Notes: generated by a model not told the origin, from the sequence alone. A stretch of DNA of 11,525 nt from Myxococcales bacterium (GCA_022571825.1 JACZXC010000047.1:1-11525); one strand, 5' to 3'; numbered from the stretch's first letter, positions 1-8,056 are shown. Made by a program: numbers and translations.

Positions 1-1
1 A

Positions 2-964
2 CTGGCCGTCACCGGGGTGCGCGAGTTCGGGCGCACGCTGATCGGGGAGGTCAAGGGCGCGGTCGTCTCCCTACTCGCCCTCGATCGAGCCATCGTCGAG
101 CAGAGCCGCGTGATCGCCGCGGCTGGCACGCTGGCGCAGGCGTCTTCGGAACGATTTCGGGTGGCCGAGGTCTCGGAGGCGGATGTGAATCTGCTCGAAA
201 TCGAGCTGGCGCGCTTCCGGCAGGACCTCCGCCTTCTCGAGCTCGAGCGCGGTACGGAGGGGCTACGCCTCAACCAGCTGCTCAACCGCCCGCCCGAGCC
301 GCCGGTCGCGGTCGCGGGCGACCTCGGCGCCCCACTATTCAGCCCCAGCGCGCCGGGTCAGCTGGCGGAGGACGCGATCTCGCGACGCCCCGATCTCCAC
401 CGCTTTCGGCTGGAACAGGATCGCGCCGGGGCCGAGGTGCGGCTGGCGCGCGCCGAGGCCTGGGAGGACTGGACCCTCGGCTTCGGCTGGGATTTCGACC
501 GGCAGGTCTTCGAGAACGGTCCGATCGGTGTCAAGCGCGACGATTTCGTCGGCCTCGGGCTCACGGTCCCACTGCCGGTGTTCAACCGCAACCAGGGCCG
601 CATCACGGCCGCGGAAGCCGAGGGCCGGAGGGCTGTGGCCCAGGCTTTGGGTCGCGAACGCCTGGTGGAGATGGAGGTCGGGACCGAGTTCCGCCGGGTC
701 GCGGAGCTCACGCGGATCGCCGCGGAGTACCGCGACCGCATCGTCCCACGCGCCACGCGCAACGTGCGCCTGCTCGAAAAGGGCTATCGCGAGGGCTTGG
801 TCGGGGTCGCCGCGCTGGTGCAGGCGGAGCAGCAGTACGCAGAGGCCGCCATCCGCTACGCACGCACCCTGGGCGAGCTGCGTCATGCCGAAGTCGACCT
901 CGAGACCGCAGCGGCGGCCAGTCCGCTTCTGAAAACCAAACTCTCCACGGAGGGAAAGCCGTGA
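2..964 (+). CDS. CzcC-type outer-membrane efflux factor (5'-truncated)
   Basis: The frame is open to the window's left edge, so the gene begins upstream; the GTG at 17 is only the first start-like codon inside the window. About 320 C-terminal residues are visible, against roughly 400-450 in full-length CzcC proteins, so about 100 residues including the signal peptide are missing. The sequence shows the second OEP repeat of the TolC/CzcC family: a hinge with SRRPDLHRFRLEQDRAGAEV (positions about 383-445), a long amphipathic helix, the typical beta-strand motif VPLPVFNRNQGR (about 568-603), and a final helical stretch rich in Ala, Glu and Arg. The family forms the trimeric outer-membrane channel of tripartite RND pumps. 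Its TGA overlaps the GTG start of the adaptor gene (GTGA), which implies translational coupling in a czcCBA-like operon. Family assignment is firm; metal specificity cannot be read from this protein. Confidence 0.9.
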   Translation: MAVTGVREFGRTLIGEVKGAVVSLLALDRAIVEQSRVIAAAGTLAQASSERFRVAEVSEADVNLLEIELARFRQDLRLLELERGTEGLRLNQLLNRPPEPPVAVAGDLGAPLFSPSAPGQLAEDAISRRPDLHRFRLEQDRAGAEVRLARAEAWEDWTLGFGWDFDRQVFENGPIGVKRDDFVGLGLTVPLPVFNRNQGRITAAEAEGRRAVAQALGRERLVEMEVGTEFRRVAELTRIAAEYRDRIVPRATRNVRLLEKGYREGLVGVAALVQAEQQYAEAAIRYARTLGELRHAEVDLETAAAASPLLKTKLSTEGKP

Positions 965-2067
965 GATCCATCGGAATCTTCCTGGCCATCGCCGCCATCG
1001 CGACCACTCTCGTTGCGGCGCCCGACGCGGGACGCGCGCACGAAGGGCACGATGAAGCCCCCGGTGCGGCCACGGCAGCCGGGGGCGCCGAAGGCCCCGT
1101 GCGCGTCTCGGAGGTCGCGCGCCGCAACCTGGGCCTGCGGACCGAAGAGGCGGAGCTTCGCACCCTCGAGCGAGCCCTGACCGTGATTGGCGAGATCCGG
1201 GCCGAGCCCGACCGGTCAGCGACGGTCTCGAGTCGAATCGCCGGGCGGGTGGCCGCCGTTTACGCCAAGGAGGGTGAGCGCGTGAAGCGCGGTCAGCGGC
1301 TGGTCGAGATCGAGAGCTTTCAGGTCGGCGATCCCCCGCCGAGGGCTCGATACGCGGCGCCGATCGCCGGAACCGTGGTGGATCGCCACGTCGTGGTGGG
1401 GGACGACGTCGAGCGGAACGGTCACCTCTTTGAGATCGCAGACCTGACGCAGTTGCTCGCGGTGGGCCGCGTCTTCGAGGGTCAGATCGGCCGCGTCGCT
1501 GTCGGCCAGAAGGTTCGCGTGCGGGTTCCCAGCTATCCGGAGAAGGTCTTCGAGGGCGTCGTGGAACGCCTCGCCGGACAGCTGGACGCCGCGAGCCGGT
1601 CTCTTCCGGTGTACGTCCAGGTGGCCAACCCCGAAGAGGAGCTCCGCCCGTACATGCGCGCCACGTTGAGCCTCGTGACCGAGCGCGCGGACCTCGCCCT
1701 GGCGGTCCCCAAGAGTGCGGTGCTCGGCGAGTTCGGAAATCCCTTCGTCTTCGTCCAGCGCGAAGACGAGCCCGACCTCTTCGAGCGCCGTGCGGTGGTG
1801 ACGGGGCTCTCGGACGATCGCTACATTGAGATCGCAGACGGAGTCCTTCCAGGCGAACGCGTAGTCACTGAAGGCAACTACTCACTCCAGTATCTGCCGC
1901 CGGTTGCCGAGCCCGCTTCAGAATCCGAGGCGATGACTGGCCAGGAAGGTCGCGCGCACGAAGAGATGAGCCGGTGGCCCTGGTTGCTCGCGGTCGTGGT
2001 CATCTCGACCGTGGCCGTCGTGCTGCTCCTTCGCGCCCGCAGACGCGCCCCGAGTGGAGCCCACTAG
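961..2067 (+). CDS. CzcB-type RND periplasmic adaptor, hairpin-less, with C-terminal TM helix
   Basis: This 368-aa membrane fusion protein links the RND pump to the outer-membrane channel. It starts at a GTG overlapping the stop of the upstream gene. Residues 1-26 look like a signal peptide, followed by a metal-ligand-like HEGHDE segment (27-32). The lipoyl/barrel-sandwich halves lie at about 91-119 (VYAKEGERVKRGQRLVEIES) and 131-163 (YAAPIAGTVVDRHVVVGDDV). The beta-barrel is about 166-245 and the membrane-proximal domain about 248-315. Two features are odd. Only about 10 residues (FQVGDPPPRA) join the lipoyl halves, where CzcB/CusB-type proteins normally insert a long alpha-helical hairpin. 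The C-terminus carries a hydrophobic helix (about 339-357) followed by Arg-rich residues, as expected for an inner-membrane anchor with a cytoplasmic tail. The RND gene follows after 3 nt. The family call is strong; the architectural reading comes from eye alignment. Confidence 0.88.
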   Translation: MRSIGIFLAIAAIATTLVAAPDAGRAHEGHDEAPGAATAAGGAEGPVRVSEVARRNLGLRTEEAELRTLERALTVIGEIRAEPDRSATVSSRIAGRVAAVYAKEGERVKRGQRLVEIESFQVGDPPPRARYAAPIAGTVVDRHVVVGDDVERNGHLFEIADLTQLLAVGRVFEGQIGRVAVGQKVRVRVPSYPEKVFEGVVERLAGQLDAASRSLPVYVQVANPEEELRPYMRATLSLVTERADLALAVPKSAVLGEFGNPFVFVQREDEPDLFERRAVVTGLSDDRYIEIADGVLPGERVVTEGNYSLQYLPPVAEPASESEAMTGQEGRAHEEMSRWPWLLAVVVISTVAVVLLLRARRRAPSGAH

Positions 2068-2070
2068 GTC

Positions 2071-5000
2071 ATGCTGAACCGATTGATCGCCTTCTCGCTG
2101 CGCAACCGCTTGTTCGTGGTGGCCGCCGCGGCGCTCCTCTTCGTCTACGGGGTGGTGGTGATCCGGGACCTCCCAGTGGACGTGTTTCCCGACCTGAACC
2201 GCCCGCTGGTCACCATCCTCACGGAAGCGCCGGGCCTGGCGCCGGAAGAGGTCGAGATGCTGGTCACCTGGCCGCTCGAGACGGCGGTGAACGGCGCACC
2301 GAGCGTGCGCCGCGTGCGTTCGAACTCGGGCATCGGCCTCTCGATCCTGTTCGTTGAGTTCGACTGGGGAACGGACATCTACCGTGCCAGGCAGCTGGTC
2401 CAGGAGCGCCTCCAGCTCGCCGCCGAGCAGCTCCCGGAGGGGATCTCACCCGTCATGGGACCGATCTCGTCGATCATGGGCGAGATCCTGCTGATCGGAA
2501 TCTCGAGCCGGGACGGCAGCACGCCGCCCAGGGAGCTTCGCACCTTCGCGGACTGGGTGGTCCGACAGCGCCTGCTCACGATCGCGGGCGTGGCCCAGGT
2601 GATCCCCATCGGCGGCGGCGTCAAGCAGTACCAGATTCGCGCGATTCCCGAGCGCATGGCCGCCTACGGGGTGAGTCTCGAGCAGGTCTTCAAGGCGGCC
2701 GAGCGATCCCAGATCAACACACCGGGCGGCTTCCTCGAAGTGGGCCAACGCGAGGCCCTGGTCCGGAACATCGCGCGCACGGTGTCCCTGGAGCAGATTG
2801 CCTCGACAGTCGTGGCTGATCGCGACGGGGTGCCCGTGCGGCTGCGCGACGTGGCCGACGTGGTCTTCGGCACGCAAGTGATGCGTGGCGACGCGGGTGT
2901 GGGCGGCCAGCCCGCGGTGATCGTCTCGGTGAAAAAGCAGCCCGGCGTCGACACCATCTCCCTCACGGAGAAGATCGAGGCCGCGCTCGCCGCCATGGAG
3001 AACGACCTGCCTCCGGACGTCGAGATGCGCCTCCTGTTCAAGCAGGCGCGCTTCATCGAGACCGCGATTGCCAACGTCGAAGAGGCGATTCGAGACGGCG
3101 GAATCATGGTGGTGATCGTGCTCTTCCTGTTCCTGCTCAATGTCCGCACGACGCTCATCACGCTCACGGCGATTCCGCTCTCTTTCGTCGCCACGGCCAT
3201 CTTCTTCTCCTGGGTGGGAATCTCCATCAACACCATGACCCTCGGGGGCCTCGCCGTGGCGATCGGCATGGTGGTGGACGACGCCATCGTCGACGTCGAG
3301 AACGTCTACCGCCGCCTGCGCGAGAACCGCCATGCCGAGCAACCGCGTCCGGTGCTGCGCGTGATCGCCGATGCCTCGGCCGAGGTCCGGAACTCGATCC
3401 TCTACGCGACCCTGCTCATCATCCTGGTCTTCATTCCGCTCTTCGGCCTGGCGGGCATCGAGGGTCGCCTCTTCGCCCCGATCGGCGTGGCCACGATCGT
3501 CGCCATGGCGGCCTCCTTCGTGGTGTCGCTCACCGTGATTCCAGCACTCTGCTCCTACCTGCTCCCCGGCATGAAGCGCATGGAGACGGAATCCGACAGC
3601 TGGCTCGTCCGCAACCTCAAGGAGTTCGACCGGCGCGTGATCCTCGCCCACACGCTGCGCCACCCGGCCCTCGTGATCGGCGGCGCGATCGTGCTCGTCG
3701 CCGGCTCCTTTGCCCTCTACCCGATGATGGGGAAGGAGTTCCTGCCGGAGTTCAACGAAGGGACGGTGACCATCAACGTGCTGGTGGCGCCGGGCACGTC
3801 TCTCAAAGAGTCGAACCGGATCGGGACGATCGCCGAGAAGCTGCTGCTCCAGATCCCGGAGGTCCTCTCCACCGGGCGGCGCACTGGCCGCGCCGAGCTC
3901 GACGAGCACGCCGAAGGCGTCCACTACACGGAGATCGACGTCGACCTCGCGCCCTCCGAGCGCTCCCGCGAGGAGATTCTGGAGGAGATTCGCAGCCAGG
4001 TCGGGCAGATCCCGGGGATCGTGGTGAACGTCGGCCAGCCCATCTCCCACCGTCTCGACCACATGCTCTCGGGCGTCCGGGCACAGGTGGCCGTCAAGCT
4101 CTTCGGGGAGGATCTGGGCGTCCTGCGCGCCCAGGCAGCCGACATCGAGGCGACCCTCGCGCATGTGCCCGGGGTGGTCGACCTCCAGATCGAGAAGCAG
4201 GTCCTGATCCCTCAGGTGAAGCTCATCCTCGACCGCGAGCGCGCGCAGCTCTACGGCGTGCAGGTGGGGGATCTCGCGGAGCTGCTGGAGACGGCCCTCA
4301 ACGGCCGCGTCGCCGGTCAGGTGCTCGACGGGCAGCGGACCTTCGACCTGTTCGTGCGCTACGGCGAGGCATCGCGGAGCGACGTAGCGGCGATCCGCAA
4401 CATGCTGGTGGACACGCCCTCCGGTGAGAAGGTGCCGCTCTCGCTGCTCGCCGACGTGCGGGAGGCGAAGGGGCCGAACATCATCAACCGCGAGAACGTA
4501 CGCCGGCGGATCGTGATCTCGGCGAACGTTTCCGGTCGCGACCTCGGCTCCACCGTTGCCGACATGCAGGCCGCGGTGGCAGCGATGCATCTTCCGCCCG
4601 GCTATTCCGTGAGCTTCGAGGGCCAGTTCCAGAGCCAGCAGGAGGCGACCCGGTTGATCGCGATCCTGAGTCTCTTCACGCTCGCCACCATGTTCCTGCT
4701 GCTCTATTCCCACTTCCGGAGCGTCATGATCGTGGCGCAGATCCTGCTCAACGTGCCCCTGGCGTTCATGGGCGGACTCGTCCTCACCTGGCTCATGGTC
4801 GGAACGGTCTCCGTCGCCACGCTGGTCGGGCTCATCACCTTGGCCGGCATCGCGTCTCGCAACACGATCATGATGATCTCCCACTACCTCCACCTGATGG
4901 AGCACGAGGGAGAGGCTTTTGACGAGCAGATGATCGTGCGGGGCTCGCTCGAGCGGCTGGTTCCCGTGACGATGACCGCTCTCGTGGCCGGCCTGGCGCT

Positions 5001-5229
5001 GATCCCGCTGGTCCTCGCCGCCGGGGAAGCTGGCAAGGAGATCCTGTTTCCGGTCGCCGTCGTGATCTTGGGAGGGCTCCTGAGCTCGACCATCCTCGAT
5101 ATGGCCGTGACACCGGCGGTGTTCTTCGCCTTCGGTCGCCGCGCCGCCGAGCGTGCGATTGCGCGTAACGCGGTCGATCCTCTGGATGCCATTCTCGTTC
5201 CCGCTTCCGCCGCGAAATCGCCGCGGTAA
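2071..5229 (+). CDS. CzcA/CusA-family heavy-metal RND efflux pump
   Basis: This 1052-aa protein is the expected length for an HME-RND proton/metal antiporter of the inner membrane. TM1 is at about residues 12-30, a first periplasmic loop follows, TM2-6 are at about 335-505, TM7 is near 530-550, and after a second periplasmic loop TM8-12 are at about 865-1020. The TM4 signature is AIGMVVDDAIVDVEN (397-411), with acidic residues D403, D404, D408 and E410 in the proton-relay region. It resembles the CzcA/CusA motif but lacks the DFG triplet that precedes it in classic CzcA. TM10-11 carry GIASRNTIMMISHY. At the second-loop sites where CusA has copper-binding methionines, this protein reads EGVHYTEID (615-623) and SHRLDHMLSG (659-668), so His or polar residues replace at least part of the Met triad. 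No good ribosome binding site is seen; translation is probably coupled to the adaptor stop 3 nt upstream. Heavy-metal RND assignment is very likely; the ion is unresolved. Confidence 0.93.
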   Translation: MLNRLIAFSLRNRLFVVAAAALLFVYGVVVIRDLPVDVFPDLNRPLVTILTEAPGLAPEEVEMLVTWPLETAVNGAPSVRRVRSNSGIGLSILFVEFDWGTDIYRARQLVQERLQLAAEQLPEGISPVMGPISSIMGEILLIGISSRDGSTPPRELRTFADWVVRQRLLTIAGVAQVIPIGGGVKQYQIRAIPERMAAYGVSLEQVFKAAERSQINTPGGFLEVGQREALVRNIARTVSLEQIASTVVADRDGVPVRLRDVADVVFGTQVMRGDAGVGGQPAVIVSVKKQPGVDTISLTEKIEAALAAMENDLPPDVEMRLLFKQARFIETAIANVEEAIRDGGIMVVIVLFLFLLNVRTTLITLTAIPLSFVATAIFFSWVGISINTMTLGGLAVAIGMVVDDAIVDVENVYRRLRENRHAEQPRPVLRVIADASAEVRNSILYATLLIILVFIPLFGLAGIEGRLFAPIGVATIVAMAASFVVSLTVIPALCSYLLPGMKRMETESDSWLVRNLKEFDRRVILAHTLRHPALVIGGAIVLVAGSFALYPMMGKEFLPEFNEGTVTINVLVAPGTSLKESNRIGTIAEKLLLQIPEVLSTGRRTGRAELDEHAEGVHYTEIDVDLAPSERSREEILEEIRSQVGQIPGIVVNVGQPISHRLDHMLSGVRAQVAVKLFGEDLGVLRAQAADIEATLAHVPGVVDLQIEKQVLIPQVKLILDRERAQLYGVQVGDLAELLETALNGRVAGQVLDGQRTFDLFVRYGEASRSDVAAIRNMLVDTPSGEKVPLSLLADVREAKGPNIINRENVRRRIVISANVSGRDLGSTVADMQAAVAAMHLPPGYSVSFEGQFQSQQEATRLIAILSLFTLATMFLLLYSHFRSVMIVAQILLNVPLAFMGGLVLTWLMVGTVSVATLVGLITLAGIASRNTIMMISHYLHLMEHEGEAFDEQMIVRGSLERLVPVTMTALVAGLALIPLVLAAGEAGKEILFPVAVVILGGLLSSTILDMAVTPAVFFAFGRRAAERAIARNAVDPLDAILVPASAAKSPR

Positions 5230-5259
5230 ACGGAGCGCACCACGCGAAAGGAGAATCCG

Positions 5260-6135
5260 ATGAGATTTGCAGTACCGATCACCCTCGCTGGGGCCGTCGC
5301 ACTCCTCTTCATGGGCTCCGTCGCCCTCGCCGACGAGGGGCACGGTCGACGTGATCAAGGCCACGGCGGGCACGCTGGCGAAGCGACGGAGACCGAGGGC
5401 CTCGCCGGCGCCTGGGCCGGTCTCGAAGCGGCACGCGACGCAATTGCCGCCGATGTCGAGGCGGGACGTCTCGAGACGATTCACGAGAAGTCCGAGCCGG
5501 TTCCGGATCTCGCCAACGCGCTTCTCGAATCCTCCGATGGGCTCGATCCCGCCAAGCGGAAACGGGTCGCGGGAGCCGTCCGCCAGCTTCCGAAGGTCGC
5601 CGATGCGCTGCACGACGCCGCGGACGCCGGCGACCTGGACGGGACACGCCGCCAGCTGAAGCGGCTCGATGGGCTGCTCCAGCTGATTCGCGCTCAGTAC
5701 CCGAGCGGCGCCCTTCCCCCCCGGTCCGGCCATCACGAGGGCGCGTCGAGGTCACAGCACCCCGGTGAGCACACCCACCGGGGCGCGGCTGCCGAGGTCG
5801 CCGAGGCCCCGAAAGCGACGGTGCGGGTGGTGGCGACCGACTTTAGGTTCGAACCCCGTGAGCTATCACTGCGCGCTGGCGAGCCCACGCGGCTCGAGCT
5901 GCGCAACGATGGGGCCGTCGAGCACGTACTCATCGTGAAGACCCTGGACGGAGCTACCGATGCGATTCACCTCCACGCCCAGCCGGGTGAGACCGATGCC
6001 GCGACCGTGCGGCTCGACCAGCCGGGACGTTACGCGGTCATTTGCACGATTCCCGGGCACCAAGAGATCGGAATGATCGGCGAACTCGTGGTAACCGACG
6101 GTTCATCCCCGCCGCTGAAAGCGGATGGCGTTTGA
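5260..6135 (+). CDS. secreted helical-domain/cupredoxin fusion protein of the efflux operon
   Basis: This 291-aa protein has a signal peptide (1-24, ending VALA) and a His-rich stretch (H28, H35, H38). A mostly helical domain follows at about 48-147, with two or more amphipathic helices rich in Ala, Leu and charged residues; I do not recognise it as a named family. A second His-rich linker is at about 157-174, and a C-terminal cupredoxin domain spans about 185-281. The cupredoxin has a complete type-1 copper ligand set: H222 (VEHVLIV), C262, H267 (ICTIPGH) and M272 (EIGM). The start is fixed by AAAGGAG at 5247-5253, 6 nt upstream of ATG. The gene lies 30 nt after the RND stop and probably belongs to the same operon. 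A periplasmic role in copper binding or delivery to the pump is inferred. No second gene overlaps it. Confidence 0.88.
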   Translation: MRFAVPITLAGAVALLFMGSVALADEGHGRRDQGHGGHAGEATETEGLAGAWAGLEAARDAIAADVEAGRLETIHEKSEPVPDLANALLESSDGLDPAKRKRVAGAVRQLPKVADALHDAADAGDLDGTRRQLKRLDGLLQLIRAQYPSGALPPRSGHHEGASRSQHPGEHTHRGAAAEVAEAPKATVRVVATDFRFEPRELSLRAGEPTRLELRNDGAVEHVLIVKTLDGATDAIHLHAQPGETDAATVRLDQPGRYAVICTIPGHQEIGMIGELVVTDGSSPPLKADGV

Positions 6136-6206
6136 CGGGCTGTCGGAAACGCCGTTCCCAGGGTCGGTGTGGCCAAGCACCCCACGCGGCGGATCCCGCC
6201 CGAGAC
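6136..6206. other. intergenic gap between convergent genes, weak hairpin only
   Basis: The 71-bp gap separates the ends of the efflux operon and the minus-strand cluster. It contains a short GC hairpin, GGCGG-ATC-CCGCC (6188-6200), without a T-tract on either side. A bidirectional transcription end would be expected here, but no convincing intrinsic terminator is visible; Rho-dependent ending is possible. Confidence 0.3.
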
Positions 6207-6425
6207 CTACCCCTCGCGTCTCCAGTAGCGGAGCGCATACCCCAGGGCCATCAGGAAGACCCCCGCGGCAATGCCGCCCTCCATGTTCCGGTAGTAGTAG
6301 CCGGCTCCGTCGACCGTGAAGCTCGTCAGATAGTACGCTGTGACGGCTGGACCGATGGCGAAACAGCTCGCCTCGATAGTCTTGAAGATCGTCTGGGTCT
6401 CGATCGTCGTCTTCCGTGCGGCCAT
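6207..6425 (-). CDS. small two-helix membrane protein of unknown function
   Basis: This encodes 72 residues from an ATG at 6425. A strong AGGAGG Shine-Dalgarno sequence lies 8 nt upstream on the minus strand (within 6434-6439), which makes this a real gene rather than a shadow. Two hydrophobic segments are visible: about residues 19-37 (containing CFAIGPAVTAYYLTSF) and about 48-64 (GGIAAGVFLMALGYAL), separated by a Tyr-rich loop (AGYYYRNMEGG). A basic tail follows (RYWRREG). The N-terminal 15 residues are polar and Thr/Lys-rich. The protein is probably inserted in the inner membrane as a hairpin. I do not recognise a family. It lies 98 bp downstream of the ICL-family gene on the same strand and could be co-transcribed with it, although its own strong ribosome binding site and lower local GC would also fit an independent unit. 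Confidence 0.7.
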   Translation of the reverse strand: MAARKTTIETQTIFKTIEASCFAIGPAVTAYYLTSFTVDGAGYYYRNMEGGIAAGVFLMALGYALRYWRREG

Positions 6426-6523
6426 TCTGTCTGCCTCCTATGCTGGCGTATGGGTTAGGCGTTGAAGAGTAGAAGCATCCCCGGTGTGCGCCGGCCTTCG
6501 AGGGCGCGGGTCCTGGCGCTCGC

Positions 6524-7387
6524 TCAGTCTTCCTCGTCGGCGCGCGCCAGAGCCGCGTCGTAGGCGTCGAAGCCGACCAGGTCTCTCAGCTCGGAGAATT
6601 CCAGCAGGCGATCCGCGGCGGCTCCTCGCTCGAGGCAGGCGAGGGCCTCGGTCATCGCCCGGGCTGCGGCGCTCAACAGGGTCAGGGGATACGCGGCGAT
6701 CTTGTAGCCGATCTTCTCCAGTCGACTGGGCGCAAGCTGCGGGGTGTCGCCACCCTCGACCATATTGGCCATCTGGTGCGAGGGGACTTCGGTACAGATC
6801 CTCTCCATCTCGGCCTCCGAGCGCGGCGCCTCGCAGAACACGAGATCCACCCCCAGATCGGCGAAGGCGTTGGCACGCCAGAGGGCCTCGTCCAGGCCGT
6901 GGGTGGCGCGGGCGTCGGTGCGGGCCATGATTAGGATCTCGGCGCCCTCCTCCCGCGCTGCGACGGCGGCTCGAATCCGCGAGAGGGCCTCGTCCCGGGC
7001 CACGACCTGTTTTCCGACCGTGTGTCCGCAGCGCTTGGGGGCCACCTGATCCTCGATCATCGCGCAGGCGAATCCGGCTCGGGCATAGCCGGTGATCGTG
7101 CGCTTCACGTTGAGTGCGTTTCCGTAGCCCGTGTCGGCGTCGCCGATGACGGGAATCGAGACCGCACTACAGATGTTGCGGCCCTGATCCAGCATCTCGG
7201 CGTAGGAGATCAATCCGGTGTCGGGAAGGGCGAGCCGTGCGGCCGAGACGGCGAAGCCGCTCATGAAGGTCAGCGGGAAGCCGGCGCGCTCGATCAGACG
7301 TGCCGACAACGCGTCGAAGCAACAGGGCATCACCCGGATTCCCGGTGCGCTCAGCAACGACCGAAGGGCGGCGGCGGGAGTGGCCAT
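6524..7387 (-). CDS. isocitrate lyase/PEP mutase superfamily enzyme
   Basis: This 287-aa soluble (beta/alpha)8-type enzyme belongs to the ICL/PEP mutase superfamily, which includes 2-methylisocitrate lyase, 2,3-dimethylmalate lyase, oxaloacetate decarboxylase and carboxy-PEP mutase. Visible motifs are the entry segment PCCFDALSARLIERAGF (21-37), SGFAVSAARLALPDTGLIS (43-61), the metal-binding GDADTGYGN (82-90; D83, D85), EDQ (112-114) and the family signature KRCGH (118-122) with the catalytic-type C120. MARTDAR (154-160) and CEAP (185-188) are also in place. The Cys in KRCGH favours a C-C lyase over a PEP mutase, but the exact substrate cannot be fixed from sequence. The length matches single-domain members rather than full isocitrate lyase (over 430 aa). 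It starts 15 nt after the cysE stop with only a weak ribosome binding site, which suggests co-transcription and possible coupling with cysE. Confidence 0.88.
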   Translation of the reverse strand: MATPAAALRSLLSAPGIRVMPCCFDALSARLIERAGFPLTFMSGFAVSAARLALPDTGLISYAEMLDQGRNICSAVSIPVIGDADTGYGNALNVKRTITGYARAGFACAMIEDQVAPKRCGHTVGKQVVARDEALSRIRAAVAAREEGAEILIMARTDARATHGLDEALWRANAFADLGVDLVFCEAPRSEAEMERICTEVPSHQMANMVEGGDTPQLAPSRLEKIGYKIAAYPLTLLSAAARAMTEALACLERGAAADRLLEFSELRDLVGFDAYDAALARADEED

Positions 7388-7402
7388 GGCTGCCGTTCCG
7401 CG

Positions 7403-8056
7403 TCAGGAGCTCGAACCGGAGCTCGGACGGGCTCTCGAGCGCCGGGCCTCGGGGGTGGACACTTCGTTCGAAATCGCGATCGGGATGGATCGGTCCGAGA
7501 GCTGGGTTCGCGGCAGCTCCTCGTCCACCCGCTGGCCGTTCCGCTTCACCAACCGTGCCGGGGTCCCCGTGGCGGTGCAGTCGGGCGGCACGTCGCGCAT
7601 GTGGATGAAGGCATTGGCGCCGATTTTCGCGTTCGAACCGACCGTGATGGGACCGAGCAGCGTGGCTCCAGTGCCGAGGAAGACGTTGTTATGGATGGTG
7701 GGGTGCCGCTTCCCGCGCAGCTTCCCCGTGCCCCCCAGGGTGACGTTGTGGAACAACACGCAGTCGTCGCCGATCTCGGCCGTCTCTCCGATCACCACGG
7801 CGGTACCGTGGTCGATGAAGCAGCGCCGCCCGATGCGGGCCGCCGGGTGGATCTCGACTCCCGTCCAGAACCGCGCCATCACCGAGAGCAGTCGCGGCAG
7901 GATGGGGATTCGCAGTCGCGTGTGCAGCCAGTGCGCGATTCGGTGGATGAAAAGGGCGTGGAGGGGCGTGTGGCACAGGAGTGTCTCGAGCGGGTGGGTC
8001 GCGGCCGGATCGTGGACGTGGACCGCTCTCAGGTCTTCGAGGAATTCTCGGAACAT
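7403..8056 (-). CDS. cysE: serine O-acetyltransferase
   Basis: This protein acetylates L-serine with acetyl-CoA to give O-acetylserine, the first step of cysteine synthesis in the cytosol. The ATG at 8056 gives 217 aa starting MFREFLEDLRAV, a usual N-terminus for the short (Bacillus-type) SAT class. The open frame continues further upstream, but that part is low-complexity Arg/Ser sequence and overlaps the divergent thioesterase gene, so I exclude it. A GAGG element lies about 6 nt before the ATG. An N-terminal helical region (1-60) precedes a left-handed beta-helix of hexapeptide repeats. The active-site block is GVEIHPAARIG (66-76), then FIDHGTAVVIGETAEIGDD (80-98), with catalytic-type H83, and VTLGGTGK (105-112). 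E68 stands where E. coli CysE has the catalytic-dyad aspartate, as is common in short SATs. The tail (about 178-217) is Ser/Arg-rich. It is the first gene of the minus-strand cluster. Confidence 0.92.
   Translation of the reverse strand: MFREFLEDLRAVHVHDPAATHPLETLLCHTPLHALFIHRIAHWLHTRLRIPILPRLLSVMARFWTGVEIHPAARIGRRCFIDHGTAVVIGETAEIGDDCVLFHNVTLGGTGKLRGKRHPTIHNNVFLGTGATLLGPITVGSNAKIGANAFIHMRDVPPDCTATGTPARLVKRNGQRVDEELPRTQLSDRSIPIAISNEVSTPEARRSRARPSSGSSS

Noticed and set aside
2446..5736. Antisense open frame of 1096 codons opposite the RND pump gene
   Set aside because: It mirrors the high-GC codon bias of the real genes, has a low-complexity His/Asp/Arg/Gly-rich product and no motif; the + strand RND protein explains the region.
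5846..5856. GGTTCGAACCC resembling a tRNA T-arm
   Set aside because: It encodes the start of the cupredoxin domain (FRFEPR) in frame, and no acceptor stem, D-arm or anticodon arm surrounds it.
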